Notes under the pieces: generated by a model
The model's input: only the letters and a program-made list of their open reading frames with translations
Database searches by the model: none
What the model was told of the DNA's origin: nothing
Assembly (NCBI RefSeq): GCF_008806595.1
Contig: NZ_VZRB01000019.1
Coordinates: 101,448-165,447, forward strand
Length of the DNA: 64,000 nt
Direction of reading: 5' to 3'
DNA from: Streptomyces luteolifulvus
GTDB lineage: Bacteria; Actinomycetota; Actinomycetes; Streptomycetales; Streptomycetaceae
Shown here: positions 36,531 through 45,530 of the stretch, one piece after another
Numbering within the stretch: the first letter of the stretch is position 1
Layout of the letters: every line of letters begins with the position of its first letter
Program-made: the position numbers and the translations under genes

Positions 36531-37915
36531 GGACGTGTAAGGGACTTTGTGTAAGTCCTTGACGTTCACCGAACGTTGAGCCGGTCCTCGAAGAAGAGTG
36601 AGAACTGGTTCAGCGCCTTCTTCCAGTGTGCCGCGACGTGGTTTACATCGCGCGCCTTGGGGGTGATCAGCTCGCGGACCGCGAGGTAGAGCACCTTCAT
36701 TGCCGCTTGCTCGGATGGGAAGTGCCCGCGGTTGCGAGTGGTCTTCCGGAGCCGGGCGTTGATCGACTCAATGAGGTTTGTCGAGTAGACCACCTTCCTT
36801 ATCTCCGGCGGGAAGGCAAGGTAGGGGGTGAACTCGCTCCAGGCGGCCCGCCAGGTTCGCACGATCGCCGGATAGCGTTGACCCAACTCGCCTGCGGCGA
36901 AGTCTTCCAGGGCCTGCTGGGCAGCCTGTTCCGTCGACGCCGTGTAGATGTCCTTCAGCGACGCCACCAGCGCGGGGTGGTGCTGTTTGGACGCCAGCCG
37001 CAGCGAGGCGCGGATCAAATGGATGACACACGTTTGCACGGTGGCTTTGGGCCCCGTGCGGAACACGATCATCCTCACAGTCGCAGGCGACGATGCACAC
37101 GTCCTCGATCCCGCGGTTGCGCAGCTCGGACAGGACCGTCATCCAGGTCGTGGCGCCTTCGCCCTCATTCCCGACCCACAGGCCGAGGACGTCCTTGCAG
37201 CCGTCCATGTCGACGCCGACGGCGAGGTAGACCGGCTTTGAAGCGACCGATCCGGAGCGGATCTTGATCCACAGGGCGTCGATGTAGATGATCGGCCAGA
37301 CCGCGTCCAACGGTCGCATCTGCCAGGCTGCGAGCTCGTCGGCGATGGCGTCGGTGACCTTGCTGATCAGGTCTGGTGAGACCTCGACGCCGTACAAGCC
37401 GGCGAGGTGGGAGCGGATGTCGCGCACGCTCATGCCGCGGGCGTACAGCGACAGGATCTGGTCGTTGAAGCCCGCGAGCCGCCTGGCGTGCTTGGGAACC
37501 AGCTTCGGTTCGAAGCTGCCGTCCCGGTCTCGTGGGACGGCCACGGTGACCGCACCGGCGTCGGTCAGCACGGTCTTCGCCGAGGTGCCGTTGCGGCTGT
37601 TGCCCGAACCGCGACCGGCCGGATGGTGCTTCTCGTAGCCGAGGTGTTCGGTCATCTCCGCGTCCAGGGCCCGCTCGAGTACGGCGCGAGTCACCTCGGT
37701 CAGCAGCCCGCCTTCGCCCAGCAGTGCCGCCCCTGAGACGTCGGCGCGGTCCATCAGCCGCTCGACGACCTCATCCACCAACTTCTCCTCGACCGCCTCG
37801 GCGATCGGGGTCTTGTCATCCGTCATGTCCGTCCGTCCCGGCTGGCCATGGCCCAAAGCTGGGACCTCGGCCAGCCTGTCAGATTACGGACTTACACGAT
37901 CTTTCAGACACGCCC
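36531..37915 (-). mobile_element. IS256-type insertion sequence with 8-bp target duplication
   Basis: 1385 bp. Left end GGACGTGTAAGGGACTTTGT and the reverse-complemented right end GGGCGTGTCTGAAAGATCGT both continue into GTGTAAGTCC; the 28-base ends match at about 20 positions. ACGCTCAC flanks both sides (36523-36530 and 37916-37923), as expected for an IS256-family target duplication. The element sits inside a lectin-repeat gene. Confidence 0.85.
36566..37826 (-). pseudogene. IS256-type (mutator) transposase, frameshifted
   Basis: The start MTDDKTPIAEAVEEKLVDEV is at 37826. It reads GYEKHHPAGRGSGNSRNGTS, VPRDRDGSFEPKLVPKHARR, SLYARGMSVRDIRSHLAGLY, the first catalytic Asp in IIYIDALWIKIRSGS, and ELRNRGIEDVCIVACD (second Asp). 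At about 37085 the frame shifts and the region after ACD is altered. The other frame continues VQTCVIHLIRASLRLASKQH and the Glu motif VVYSTNLIESINARLRKTTR to the stop at 36566. One frameshift, so probably inactive unless recoded. Confidence 0.9.
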
Positions 37916-37923
37916 ACGCTCAC

Positions 37924-38400
37924 CTGCAGGAACTGTGGTGGGACGGCCAGCGCCGCCGCGGTCGGCGGCGGCGGCGCGTGAAGTGTGTCCGTCACGGGTT
38001 TCTTCCATCCGGTTGATCGGTCAAGGCGGAGGCCCACGTCGTGCAGCGGCCGTCGCCATCGGACTGGGCGCGGCCGGGGGTGGGTCCGGGGGCAGGTGGG
38101 GCAGAGCGGCCAGCCGAGGCAGGCCGGGCAGAGCTCCTGGCCAGGGGCGGTTTGGGCACGCCGCAGCCAGCGCATTCCACGAGGGCCCGGTAGGTCAGGG
38201 CCTCGCTCACCGTGCGCGCGGCCGCGGAGCTGGTCGACTGTGGCGGCGGGTCGTCCCAGGCGGGCACATCGTGGTGGTCGGGCCGCGATGGCAGGCGGCG
38301 GGTATGCCTCGGCTGCGCGGAGCGGGCGGCGACGATCGTACCGATCTGTGACCTCAGGAGCCCGGCCAAAGGTCGTTTGCGGCCCTGGCCGAGTCAGCAT
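37924..38400. other. Lectin-repeat tail and decayed DNA
   Basis: The first 25 bases continue the interrupted lectin repeat (LQELWWDG). Beyond it, minus-strand frames show SEALTYRALVECAGCG and, shifted, PGQELCPACLGWPLCPTC: a broken zinc-ribbon protein of unknown family. No intact gene. Confidence 0.4.
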
Positions 38401-38401
38401 G

Positions 38402-38466
38402 ATGCCGGTGACCGTGACGCGCTGTGCGGTTTTTGCAGCCCGTGCATGCGTCACGGTCACCGGCAT
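38402..38466. repeat. Perfect 19-bp inverted repeat
   Basis: ATGCCGGTGACCGTGACGC (38402-38420) is exactly repeated in inverse at 38448-38466, with a 27-base spacer. It begins 28 bases past the stop of the minus-strand DUF2267 gene, so a factor-type terminator is likely. No T-run on either side. Confidence 0.8.
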
Positions 38467-38493
38467 GCCGTGGCGCCGGAAAGGCGCGACCCG

Positions 38494-38931
38494 CTATGCG
38501 GCTTGGGTGAGTTCGGCGCGGCCGAAGAGCAGCGCGTAGCCGGAGGGAAGCTGGCGCAGGATGCGGGTGATGAGGTCGGGGCCGGCGTTGACCGCGACGG
38601 CGGAGAAGACGGCCCCGGTGTCCCAGCGGGTGGTGGCCAGGGAGGCGCCGGTGCGGGCGGCGAGATCCTTGACGAAGGCCCAGCCACCCAGCGGCTGGGT
38701 GTCGGGGATCTGGGCGGTGAGGATGCGTGCGGCCTCGAGGGGGAGCCGGGCGGCGAGTTCGACGCGTTCGTCGCCGGTCAGCTGGCGTCCCAGTCCGGCG
38801 AGGACGAGGCGGACGGCTTCCTCGGCCTTCTCCCGGGTGGGGTAGGCGCCGTCGTAGCGGACCTTTTCCAGCATCTGTTCGTACGCCATCCCGTAGGGGT
38901 GCTGGATCGGCGCGCGGCGATCGGATATCAC
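38494..38931 (-). CDS. DUF2267 protein (first copy)
   Basis: 145 aa from GTG 38931, preceded by GAAAGG; a shorter start at ATG 38889 is possible. It has the helical DUF2267 pattern: YEQMLEKVRYDGAYPTREKA, AVRLVLAGLGRQLTGDERVE, LAARLPLEAARILTAQIPD, VFSAVAVNAGPDLITRILRQ and LPSGYALLFG. Function unknown; in actinobacteria DUF2267 genes are often found with hypoxia and stress genes (recollection). It follows a paralogue and hsp20 on the same strand. Confidence 0.85.
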   Translation of the reverse strand: MISDRRAPIQHPYGMAYEQMLEKVRYDGAYPTREKAEEAVRLVLAGLGRQLTGDERVELAARLPLEAARILTAQIPDTQPLGGWAFVKDLAARTGASLATTRWDTGAVFSAVAVNAGPDLITRILRQLPSGYALLFGRAELTQAA

Positions 38932-38997
38932 GGTGGTGGTTGCCTTTCTGTCGCCAGGGTCGTGGTGGCCGGTGTGCGGTCACCGGGGGTGGGCGGG

Positions 38998-39393
38998 TCA
39001 GGTGGGCCGGGTGTGGCCGAAGAGGAGGTCGTAGCCCGTGGGGAGCTGGATCAGGATCTCCTTGAGGAGGTCGTCGCCGGCGGCGTCGGCGACCGTGGAC
39101 AGGACGGCGCTGACATCCCAGGCCGCGGTCTGTTCGGTGGCCCCTTCGATCCAGGCCGCGGCCGCGCGCACGAAACGCGCCGGGGGCAACGGCTCGGCGC
39201 TCTGCAGCGGGTTGAGCAGGATCAGGGCATAGCCTTCCGGCAGGCGCGCCGCCAGCTGGGCGCGCACCTCGCCGACCAGGTGTGCTCCCAGCAGGGCGAG
39301 CACCACGCGGGCCGCGCGTTCGGCTTCCTGCAAGGTGTCGTACTCGCCGCGTTCCTTCACGCGGGCGAGGAACGCTTCGCGTCGCACAGTCAC
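38998..39393 (-). CDS. DUF2267 protein (second copy)
   Basis: 131 aa from GTG 39393 (VTVRREAFLARVKERGEYD), with AGGAAGGG upstream. It has the same fold pattern as its neighbour: AERAARVVLALLGAHLVGEV, RAQLAARLPEGYALILLNPL, AAWDVSAVLSTVADAAGDDL, LKEILIQLPTGYDLLFGHTR. It lies between hsp20 (100 bases upstream) and the first copy (66 bases downstream), so the three probably form one transcript. The two copies share the LP.GY.LLFG ending. Confidence 0.85.
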   Translation of the reverse strand: MTVRREAFLARVKERGEYDTLQEAERAARVVLALLGAHLVGEVRAQLAARLPEGYALILLNPLQSAEPLPPARFVRAAAAWIEGATEQTAAWDVSAVLSTVADAAGDDLLKEILIQLPTGYDLLFGHTRPT

Positions 39394-39493
39394 GTCGGCC
39401 GCCGCCCTTCCTCGGTCCTCGGGCGCGGAGGACGGGCGATGGGGAGAGCAGATGCCCGTCCTCCGCCGCTGTTCAGCCCTCATCGGGCCCGGC

Positions 39494-39925
39494 TCAGCCG
39501 GAGATCTCCTTGTGGCCGGATCCGACGCCGATGGTGATCTTGCGGGGCTTGGCGCGCTCGGCGATAGGGATGCGCAGGGTGAGCACGCCTGAGTCGTAGG
39601 CGGCCTGGATGTGCTCGGTGTCCAGCGTGTCGGCCAGCACGATCTGGCGGGAGAAGACGCCCAGCGGCCGTTCCGACAGCTCCATCTGCACGTCGTCGGC
39701 CTTCGCCACGGGTCGGCGCTCGGCCTTGACGGTCAGCATGTTCCGTTCGACGTCGATGTCGATCGCGTCCGAGCTGACGCCGGGGATATCGAAGGCCACC
39801 ACGTACTGGTCACCCTCGCGGTAGGCGTCCATCGGCATCGGGGACGGCCGCGACCAAGTGCCCGGGCCCATCAGCTGCTGCGCCAGCCGATCCAGCTCCC
39901 GGAAGGGGTCAGTGCGCATCAACAT
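39494..39925 (-). CDS. Small heat-shock protein Hsp20/Hsp18
   Basis: 143 aa from ATG 39925 with a strong ribosome site (GGAGGTG). Alpha-crystallin-domain chaperone that holds unfolded proteins in oligomers. Seen are MDAYREGDQYVVAFDIPGVS, IDIDVERNMLTVKAERRPV, RPLGVFSRQIVLADTLDTEH and the C-terminal strand YDSGVLTLRIPIAERAKPRK, ending with KITIGVGSGHKEISG. It is divergent from a regulator gene across two palindromes and probably leads an operon with the DUF2267 genes. Confidence 0.95.
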   Translation of the reverse strand: MLMRTDPFRELDRLAQQLMGPGTWSRPSPMPMDAYREGDQYVVAFDIPGVSSDAIDIDVERNMLTVKAERRPVAKADDVQMELSERPLGVFSRQIVLADTLDTEHIQAAYDSGVLTLRIPIAERAKPRKITIGVGSGHKEISG

Positions 39926-39990
39926 CGGAAAACACCTCCAGAAGGTTCAGGCAGTTGCTGCCAATGCGCCTCACTGACACCGTTGTAACA

Positions 39991-40034
39991 TGTCATCCAA
40001 TGGATGACAAACATGGTGTCGTCCAACGGATGAC
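39991..40034. promoter_or_regulatory. Two tandem palindromic operators between hsp20 and its regulator
   Basis: Site 1, TGTCATCCAATGGATGACA, is at 39991-40009; site 2, TGTCGTCCAACGGATGAC, is at 40017-40034. Both share GTC(A/G)TCCAA(T/C)GGATGAC, and their starts are 26 bases apart, about 2.5 helical turns. They occupy the shared promoter region, with site 2 ending 18 bases before the regulator start. They do not match the HspR HAIR motif. Likely operators for the neighbouring regulator (inference). Confidence 0.8.
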
Positions 40035-40051
40035 TGCACAAGGTGGTGCCC

Positions 40052-40708
40052 ATGACCCCGCCCGACCAGCCGGCCTCGTCCAGCGCCGACGCACAGGGCC
40101 CGGCGTCGTTCCTCGCCGCGGCGGCAGCCCTGCACGCCATAGACGACGCCCTGCGTGGCGCCCGGCACGAGGTCCCGGGCACTGCCGGGACTCACGACGT
40201 CGGCCAGGAGCAGGCCCTGGCCTCCCTTCTGCTGCTGCGGCAGGTTCGCGAGCAGCTCGCCGTATGGGAAACCGGCCTGATCGAAACCGCCCGTCACGCG
40301 GGTGCCAGCTGGGCGGACCTTGCCCATCCCCTCGGTGTCGCCAGCCGCCAGGCCGCCGAACGCCGCTACCTGCGGGGTCGGCCCGGCCCCGCAGGAACCA
40401 CCGGCGAACAGCGCGTCCAGGCCACCCGGGAGCGCCGCGCCGCCGCACGCGCCACCGCCACATGGGCCCGCCGCAACGCTGCCGACCTGCGCCGCATCGC
40501 CGGCCAGATCACTGCCCTCACCGACCTGCCCACCGCGGCCCGCAACCCGCTCAGCCAGCTCCACGCGGCCCTCGCCCACGACGACCCCGCCGTCCTCATC
40601 CACCCCCTCAACGCCACCCACCCCCACCTCACCGCTGCCCATCCCGACCTCGCCGCCCAGCTCGATGCCCTTACGAACTTCGCCACGAACCCGGCAGCCC
40701 CCGACTGA
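40052..40708 (+). CDS. Probable regulator of the divergent hsp20 gene
   Basis: 218 aa from ATG 40052, seven bases after AAGGTGG; in-frame GTGs at 40043 and 40046 overlap that site. The middle (ARHAGASWADLAHPLGVASR, QAAERRYLRGRPG) is a clear helix-turn-helix in which a basic helix follows GVASRQAAERRY. The C-terminal half is helical, rich in alanine and histidine (NAADLRRIAGQITALTDLPT, HPHLTAAHPDLAAQLDAL). Similar Streptomyces proteins beside hsp18 genes are annotated as Hsp18 transcriptional regulators (recollection). Probably binds the two palindromes. Confidence 0.75.
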   Translation: MTPPDQPASSSADAQGPASFLAAAAALHAIDDALRGARHEVPGTAGTHDVGQEQALASLLLLRQVREQLAVWETGLIETARHAGASWADLAHPLGVASRQAAERRYLRGRPGPAGTTGEQRVQATRERRAAARATATWARRNAADLRRIAGQITALTDLPTAARNPLSQLHAALAHDDPAVLIHPLNATHPHLTAAHPDLAAQLDALTNFATNPAAPD

Positions 40709-40799
40709 CTGCATTTCGCAAAGCGACAGGCGTCGCAGGGCGGCGCCCTGACGGGCAGGCCGCGAGGCGCGTGAGCCACATGCTCATCGGACGTGATCG

Positions 40800-41203
40800 C
40801 GCCCACGTGATCGAGAAGAAGCATGCCCGGCCTCGGCCCCGTCCTGGGCGCCGAGTTCATCGCCCACACCGGCGGCGACCTGAGCATCTTCGACAGCGCC
40901 GACCGCCTCGCCGGCGTCGCCGGCCTGGCCCCGGTCCCTAAGGACTCCGGGCGCATCAGCGGCAACATGCGCCGACCACGCCGCTACTGCCGTCGCCTGC
41001 TGCGGGTCTTCTGCATGTCCGCCATGGTCGCCGCCCGCTCCTGCCCCGTCTCCAGAACCTTCTACGAACGCAAGCGAGCCGAGGGCAAGGGCCACAAGCA
41101 GGCGATCATCGCCCTCGCACGGCGCCGCCTGAACGTTCTGTGGGCCCTCATACGCGACGGCCGCGCCTTCGAGCTCGCAGCGCCACAGACCCCGTCACAC
41201 TGA
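40800..41203 (+). pseudogene. IS110-type transposase, C-terminal half
   Basis: From about 40823: MPGLGPVLGAEFIAHTGGDL, ADRLAGVAGLAPVPKDSGRI, SGNMRRPRRYCRRLLRVFCM, YERKRAEGKGHKQAIIALAR and a stop at 41203. This is the Transposase_20 domain of IS110/IS116 elements. The N-terminal DEDD half is missing. The following GGTTGACAACTCCATAGGGA (41233-41252) looks like an IS110 right end. Confidence 0.8.
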
Positions 41204-41309
41204 GCTGACACGCTCACAGCGAGTCACCAACCTGGGTTGACAACTCCATAGGGAATCCTTTCCATGGGTGGCTTGGCCCTCCCGTTCAGGGCCGGGATGG
41301 TGCCCTGGA

Positions 41310-41435
41310 GCCGTTGGAACCGGATGGGCGCCCTCGCGCCGCAGTGCGCTGATCAACTCGGTGAACTGCCGCGGGCTCCGGCCAGCGAACGGAGCCATCC
41401 AGGGCGGCTCCGATGCCGTGACACCGGGGCAGAGC
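41310..41435 (-). pseudogene. IS5-type transposase N-terminal scrap (tentative)
   Basis: A minus-strand frame reads MAPFAGRSPRQFTELISALR REGA, resembling the first helix of Streptomyces IS5-type transposases. Too short for certainty. Confidence 0.3.
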
Positions 41436-42194
41436 TCAGGGAGTGTCGCTGTGTGCCTCTTGCGGTCGCATGAAGTCAAGGTCGTCGCCCCATGCGTCCA
41501 GAACCTCGCCGTGTCCGGCCTCTCGGGCCGCCTTCTCGACAAGAGTGAACAGGTGACGCTGCAGGGATTCGTGGCCTGTTGCCGAGATGCGGTCCACGGC
41601 ACGGAGCAGCACGTCGGTGTCCCAGCCCGGCAGCGGGTACCGGGCGAGCTCCCACTCCAGGTACTTGTTGTAGGGGCGGGGCCGACGGTTGAGAGCGAAG
41701 AGCAGCTCGAGCAGGAGACGCATGCTGTCGGCCGCGTCGAGGCAGGCGGCCAGAGCCCGGCCGTCCCGGTGGTTCTTGACGGAGCGGTAGAGGGAGTTGG
41801 CGTAGGCGTCGAGCCATTCGCCGGAGTCCCGGAACGCGTCATCGGCATCCAGCCGGGCCCAGTCGGCAAGGATGCGGGCGATGCCTCCGTCGAGCCGGTC
41901 GAGCACGATCCGGGAACGGGCGAGGGCATAGCGTTCCCAACCGGGCATCCCGGCCCCGCAGAACTCGGTGAGAGCGACGATAACGAGGTCGAGCCCGGCG
42001 CTGCGGTTCCCCGCGAACCGGGTCAGGTCGGTACTGGCGTCATCGGCAACGACCACGTACAGGTCGTGGTCGGAGTGCGGGGTGATCATGCCGTCGTGGG
42101 CCTGCGAACCTTTGAGGACGAGGCCGACGACGGCTGAATCAGCGGCAGCGAACTCGACGAACGCGTCGTAGGTGAGGGGCTGCTGAGCAGTCAT
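41436..42194 (-). CDS. Nucleotidyltransferase-domain protein
   Basis: 252 aa from ATG 42194 (GGAG nine bases upstream). The N-terminal polymerase-beta-type fold shows VVGLVLKGSQAHDG (the GS motif) and SDHDLYVVVADD (the D.D pair binding Mg-NTP); a third acidic residue is in LDLVIVALTEF. The C-terminal half is helical (ANSLYRSVKNHRDGRALAAC, LDAADSMRLLLELLFALNRR). This resembles aminoglycoside nucleotidyltransferase-like proteins, but most are uncharacterised, so no substrate is assigned. Stands alone next to IS debris. Confidence 0.8.
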   Translation of the reverse strand: MTAQQPLTYDAFVEFAAADSAVVGLVLKGSQAHDGMITPHSDHDLYVVVADDASTDLTRFAGNRSAGLDLVIVALTEFCGAGMPGWERYALARSRIVLDRLDGGIARILADWARLDADDAFRDSGEWLDAYANSLYRSVKNHRDGRALAACLDAADSMRLLLELLFALNRRPRPYNKYLEWELARYPLPGWDTDVLLRAVDRISATGHESLQRHLFTLVEKAAREAGHGEVLDAWGDDLDFMRPQEAHSDTP

Positions 42195-43085
42195 GGTGTG
42201 GATCTCCGATGGGGTGATAACGGGTATGCCTGCTGGGGCGACCCCGTTACGAGGCGCCCTACACCGTTCCGCGGCTGCACGTGGCTGCCGCCCGGAAGAT
42301 CAACGCACCTCTGGACCCTATCGCCCGGCCGGGCCATGAGGCAGGGCATTGGGAGACGTCGAGATGCTGGTAATGCGACCGACGAGCTCACTTCAGAAGA
42401 GCCGCACCCATCTCGATGTCCGCGATGCACTCGGCGCACTCGGCGCTGACGGTTTCCTGGGGCTGTGGGTCCGGGCCCGATGAGGCGTTCAGTTCGGCGG
42501 TGGCGGCGAGGCCGGCCGCGCACAGCACGGCCCACGCGGCAACCCACGTGCGGCATTGGGCATCCAGGCAGCCTACGAGTGCCGAGGCGGACTGTCGCCG
42601 AATCGCAGCTTCCTCATCGACAAGGACCAACGACGGAGCCAGCTGCCATCGCCGACGAGGGCTACGGTGTGTGACCGAACGCGCATCAGCTTGGCCAGCT
42701 GCCGTTCCGCCTCGATCGCTCGCCGTAGTCGGCGCGGGCAGTCTCGTCTTCAAGTTCCGTCCACGGCTCGGAGCGTCTCCTGCAGGTCATCGTCGCCTAC
42801 CACCCCGACACGGCCGTCGCCGCGGCTCGGTGACGCACCGTCCGGCGAAGCGAGGCCGGGGAGTGGAACTGGCCGTCAGCGGGACCGTGACCGCCCGTGG
42901 GGAGTCACTGGCCGTACGGGGGGAAGTTTCTTGACCGCTGTCACCGCGGACGTCCAGACGCACACGGAAGGTGTACCAGGCATGCTCGGCCCTTCCGTGA
43001 TCGCTTCCGTCGTCATGCACCCGAACCTACCCGGGAGAACTGACAGTTGAGAGCTCTCGATCCTTCCGTGCCTCCTGGAGTGGAC
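42195..43085. other. Decayed region without an intact gene
   Basis: About 890 bases. A minus-strand frame ending at 42388 carries a protein-like tail (AAIRRQSASALVGCLDAQCR, SAECAECIADIEMGAALLK) but lacks a credible start and changes frame near 42740. The rest shows no family on either strand. Confidence 0.35.
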
Positions 43086-43089
43086 GCCG

Positions 43090-43340
43090 GATCGCCCTGA
43101 CGGCGATCCCGGCTACCCTTGCCCTGCTCCGCAGGAGCCCGATTCCTCCCCGGCCTGAAGACCAGGGCACCCTCGGAGGCGGACAGTGACCGTCCCCAGG
43201 TCCATACGGAGATCGTCGTCGACTGCCAGGAACAGGCGATCAGGCTGGGGGTATTCCTCTCGAACGCGAAATCGAGACGCGGCAAGCTCACCGCCGACCA
43301 GCTCCAGCAACTCGCGGGCCTCGGGCTGGAGTGGGCGTAG
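43090..43340 (+). pseudogene. Helicase-associated domain, C-terminal fragment
   Basis: EIVVDCQEQAIRLGVFLSNA then KSRRGKLTADQLQQLAGLGL EWA and stop. This is one helicase-associated (HA) repeat with the usual W-type ending; in Streptomyces such repeats occur in tandem behind DEAD/DEAH helicases. No helicase core is present. Its 3' end overlaps the opposing O-antigen-ligase-like gene by 53 bases. Confidence 0.5.
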
Positions 43341-44571
43341 CCGCGGTCCAGTTTGCCGGCACAGCTTCGTCCTGGTGCGGATCGTGCGATGGCTGAGTGG
43401 CACTGCCGGTCGGGGCGAGTCCGACGCCTGCGTAGATGAAGAACAGGAGCGTCTGCATCGATGCGGCATACAGGGACAACTCCGTGACGGAGTGCGCGAG
43501 GAAATCAAGAGTGACCAACAAGGGGGCTTGGCGTCTGGGTACCAGGTGCCGGAGGAGCCCGCCGAAGAACAGGACCAGCATCAGCACACCGGGAGCGCCC
43601 ACAAAGGTGAACACGCTGATGAGCAGATTGTAGGGGTAGACCGGGTCGACTGCTTCCGAGGTGAGCGGCTGGAAGTGGCCCATGGACGCTACCTGCCCCC
43701 ATCCGCTGCCGAGGAGCGGGTGGGCCAAGCCATTGTGGATACCGTTGACGATGCTCTGCGTCCGGAGGTAGGTGCTGTATTCATTGAGACCGAACTGCTG
43801 GGTGACCCAGTCGACGGCCATCAGTCCCAGCGCGGCGAGCAGCAGCAAGATGACAATGACTTTAAACAGGGACAGCTTCTTCTGAGCCCAGATGACCAGC
43901 ACGACGATGGTGGCGAACCATACGCTGCGGGTCTGCGTCAGGTAGATCCCGTACAGCAGCACCGCGCCGATGATCCACCGGCCCGAAAACCGCAGTTCTG
44001 CAGTCAACAGGGGGCACAGCGCAGCCACCAGGAGCGCCCCCATCTGCCCGGGGTCGCCGACATCCAGCCCAATGAGCCGCGTCTGCCCCTGCAATACTCC
44101 ACCGACGACGTTGACCACGGCATAACACACGACCATGCCGTAGAGGAGACTCCGGTCCGCCCCGCGCCGCGACAGGATCAGGAACACCGCACCGTAGACG
44201 GCGATCCGCAGCAGTGGCGTGAGGGAGGTGCCTGCGAGAGTGGTGGCCAGGAACGACCAGGCCAGGAACACCACGAGGAACAGGCCCACCAAGCCGATGC
44301 GCGCAGCCTTCCCGACGGGCCGCTGTGCAAGTCCCCACAGCAGATAGGCGAGCAACAGCACATCGCTGATCAACAGCAGCCCAGCCACCGGGGCCTGAAG
44401 GCCGGCCATGCCGAGCCCATGGCCCAGCACGACTGCGCCGGCCAGCAGGAGCGCAGACGTACGAGGGCCGGGTAGTGGCGGTAGTACAGCACGAGGGGTG
44501 AGTGCACGACGCGACCCGCGGGTACGTGCGGTGGGCTGTGCTCCATGAACTGGCGTCCTCTGACTCGTCAC
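43288..44571 (-). CDS. O-antigen ligase-type membrane protein
   Basis: About 427 aa from GTG 44571 (uncertain; the frame is open further upstream). About eleven membrane helices span residues 35-400, with a large extracytoplasmic loop containing YLRTQSIVNGIHNGLAHPLL and GSGWGQVASM, the position of the catalytic Wzy_C region (NGIHN..AHPLLGSGWG) in O-antigen ligase/polymerase-like proteins. These enzymes join or polymerise lipid-linked glycans at the cell surface. The neighbours (glycosyltransferase fragment, FkbM methyltransferase) support a former polysaccharide locus. The C-terminus is hydrophilic. Confidence 0.8.
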   Translation of the reverse strand: MTSQRTPVHGAQPTARTRGSRRALTPRAVLPPLPGPRTSALLLAGAVVLGHGLGMAGLQAPVAGLLLISDVLLLAYLLWGLAQRPVGKAARIGLVGLFLVVFLAWSFLATTLAGTSLTPLLRIAVYGAVFLILSRRGADRSLLYGMVVCYAVVNVVGGVLQGQTRLIGLDVGDPGQMGALLVAALCPLLTAELRFSGRWIIGAVLLYGIYLTQTRSVWFATIVVLVIWAQKKLSLFKVIVILLLLAALGLMAVDWVTQQFGLNEYSTYLRTQSIVNGIHNGLAHPLLGSGWGQVASMGHFQPLTSEAVDPVYPYNLLISVFTFVGAPGVLMLVLFFGGLLRHLVPRRQAPLLVTLDFLAHSVTELSLYAASMQTLLFFIYAGVGLAPTGSATQPSHDPHQDEAVPANWTAATPTPARGPRVAGAGRR

Positions 44572-45239
44572 CGGACCGAGTCTGGCCGTGCGGCAGAGGC
44601 TGACGCGTCCGGCACGCGGGGCCGGTACCACCGTCGGGTCACCGACCCGGATCCGGCGGATACGCCATCGGAGTGCACGAGTTGTCCCAGGCGGCTCGTC
44701 AGCGCCCTTGTCATGCTTGTGCGGTGCAAGGCTGAGCCGAGGGAACATGCCGACGCCGGTTCCCTGTGCAGAGAACTTCCGCACCTGGGCAGCCCTGGGC
44801 AACCGTCTCGGCCGTTTCCGGTGTACTGGGCATCCGCATCTGAAGTGCCAACGAGGATGGATGTACGTTCTCAGACGGCCGCGCCGCACCGGCCACCGGT
44901 CGCTGATCTGACGGCTCGGGGGGTCCGTACCCGTGTGCGCCTCTCTCGCGCCGCAATCCGCCGGGTGAGACCGTGGTGCTCAACGGCGGCGAACCATAGG
45001 GGTGGCTGTCCGCCCCTCTCGTCTCGATCCGTGTCCGGTGTCGGTGTCGGGGTCGGCTGAATCGTTCGGCCGTCGGCGAGAGTCCGGCGCGCATGGCTGA
45101 TGGCATTCACGGCGACTACCTCGCATTGCCGGTCACCTCCCTCGGTCGCCGGCGCCGAGCGGTTCTGCGACGGGCCGTCGTCTTCTTCGCTCGCCACTGA
45201 AGCGCCCGTGGAGCCGTCGCACAGTCCATCGCCGACGCG
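44572..45239. other. Intergenic DNA without a recognisable gene
   Basis: No family was recognised in 670 bases on either strand. It should contain the promoter of the minus-strand membrane gene. Confidence 0.35.
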
Positions 45240-45530
45240 CTGGACCGGCGGTACTTCCTCGGCTTGGTCCCGCCGCGGTTGCTCCCTGTCCCGGGAGCAA
45301 CCGCTGAAACGCACCCGGCAGCCCAACTCCTGGCGGTCGGCCCGCTGGTGAGCTCCAAGGGCTATGACCTACTGCTGACGGCACTGGCCGACCTGATCCG
45401 GACCGTGCCCACGGTACGGCTGCGCATCGTGGGCGACGGACCGTCGAGAAAACCCTGGCAAGTGCAGACCGCCCGGCTCGGGCTCTCCCACCAGGTGGAA
45501 TTTCTCGGCGGCAAGGCATCGATGATGGGC
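45240..45530 (+). pseudogene. Glycosyltransferase family 4 fragment
   Basis: ADALDRRYFLGLVPPRLLPV, then AAQLLAVGPLVSSKGYDLLL, TALADLIRTVPTVRLRIVGD and GPSRKPWQVQTARLGLSHQV EFLGG. This is the start of the GT-B nucleotide-sugar-binding domain (GT4 type): VGRL..KG-like motif and RIVGDGP. The E-x7-E part and the acceptor domain are missing. Confidence 0.75.

Noticed and set aside
36531..37915. Possibility that the IS256 transposase is made by programmed frameshifting
   Set aside because: The region between the two frames is altered after ACD and no slippery heptamer followed by a structure was seen, so a plain mutation is more likely.
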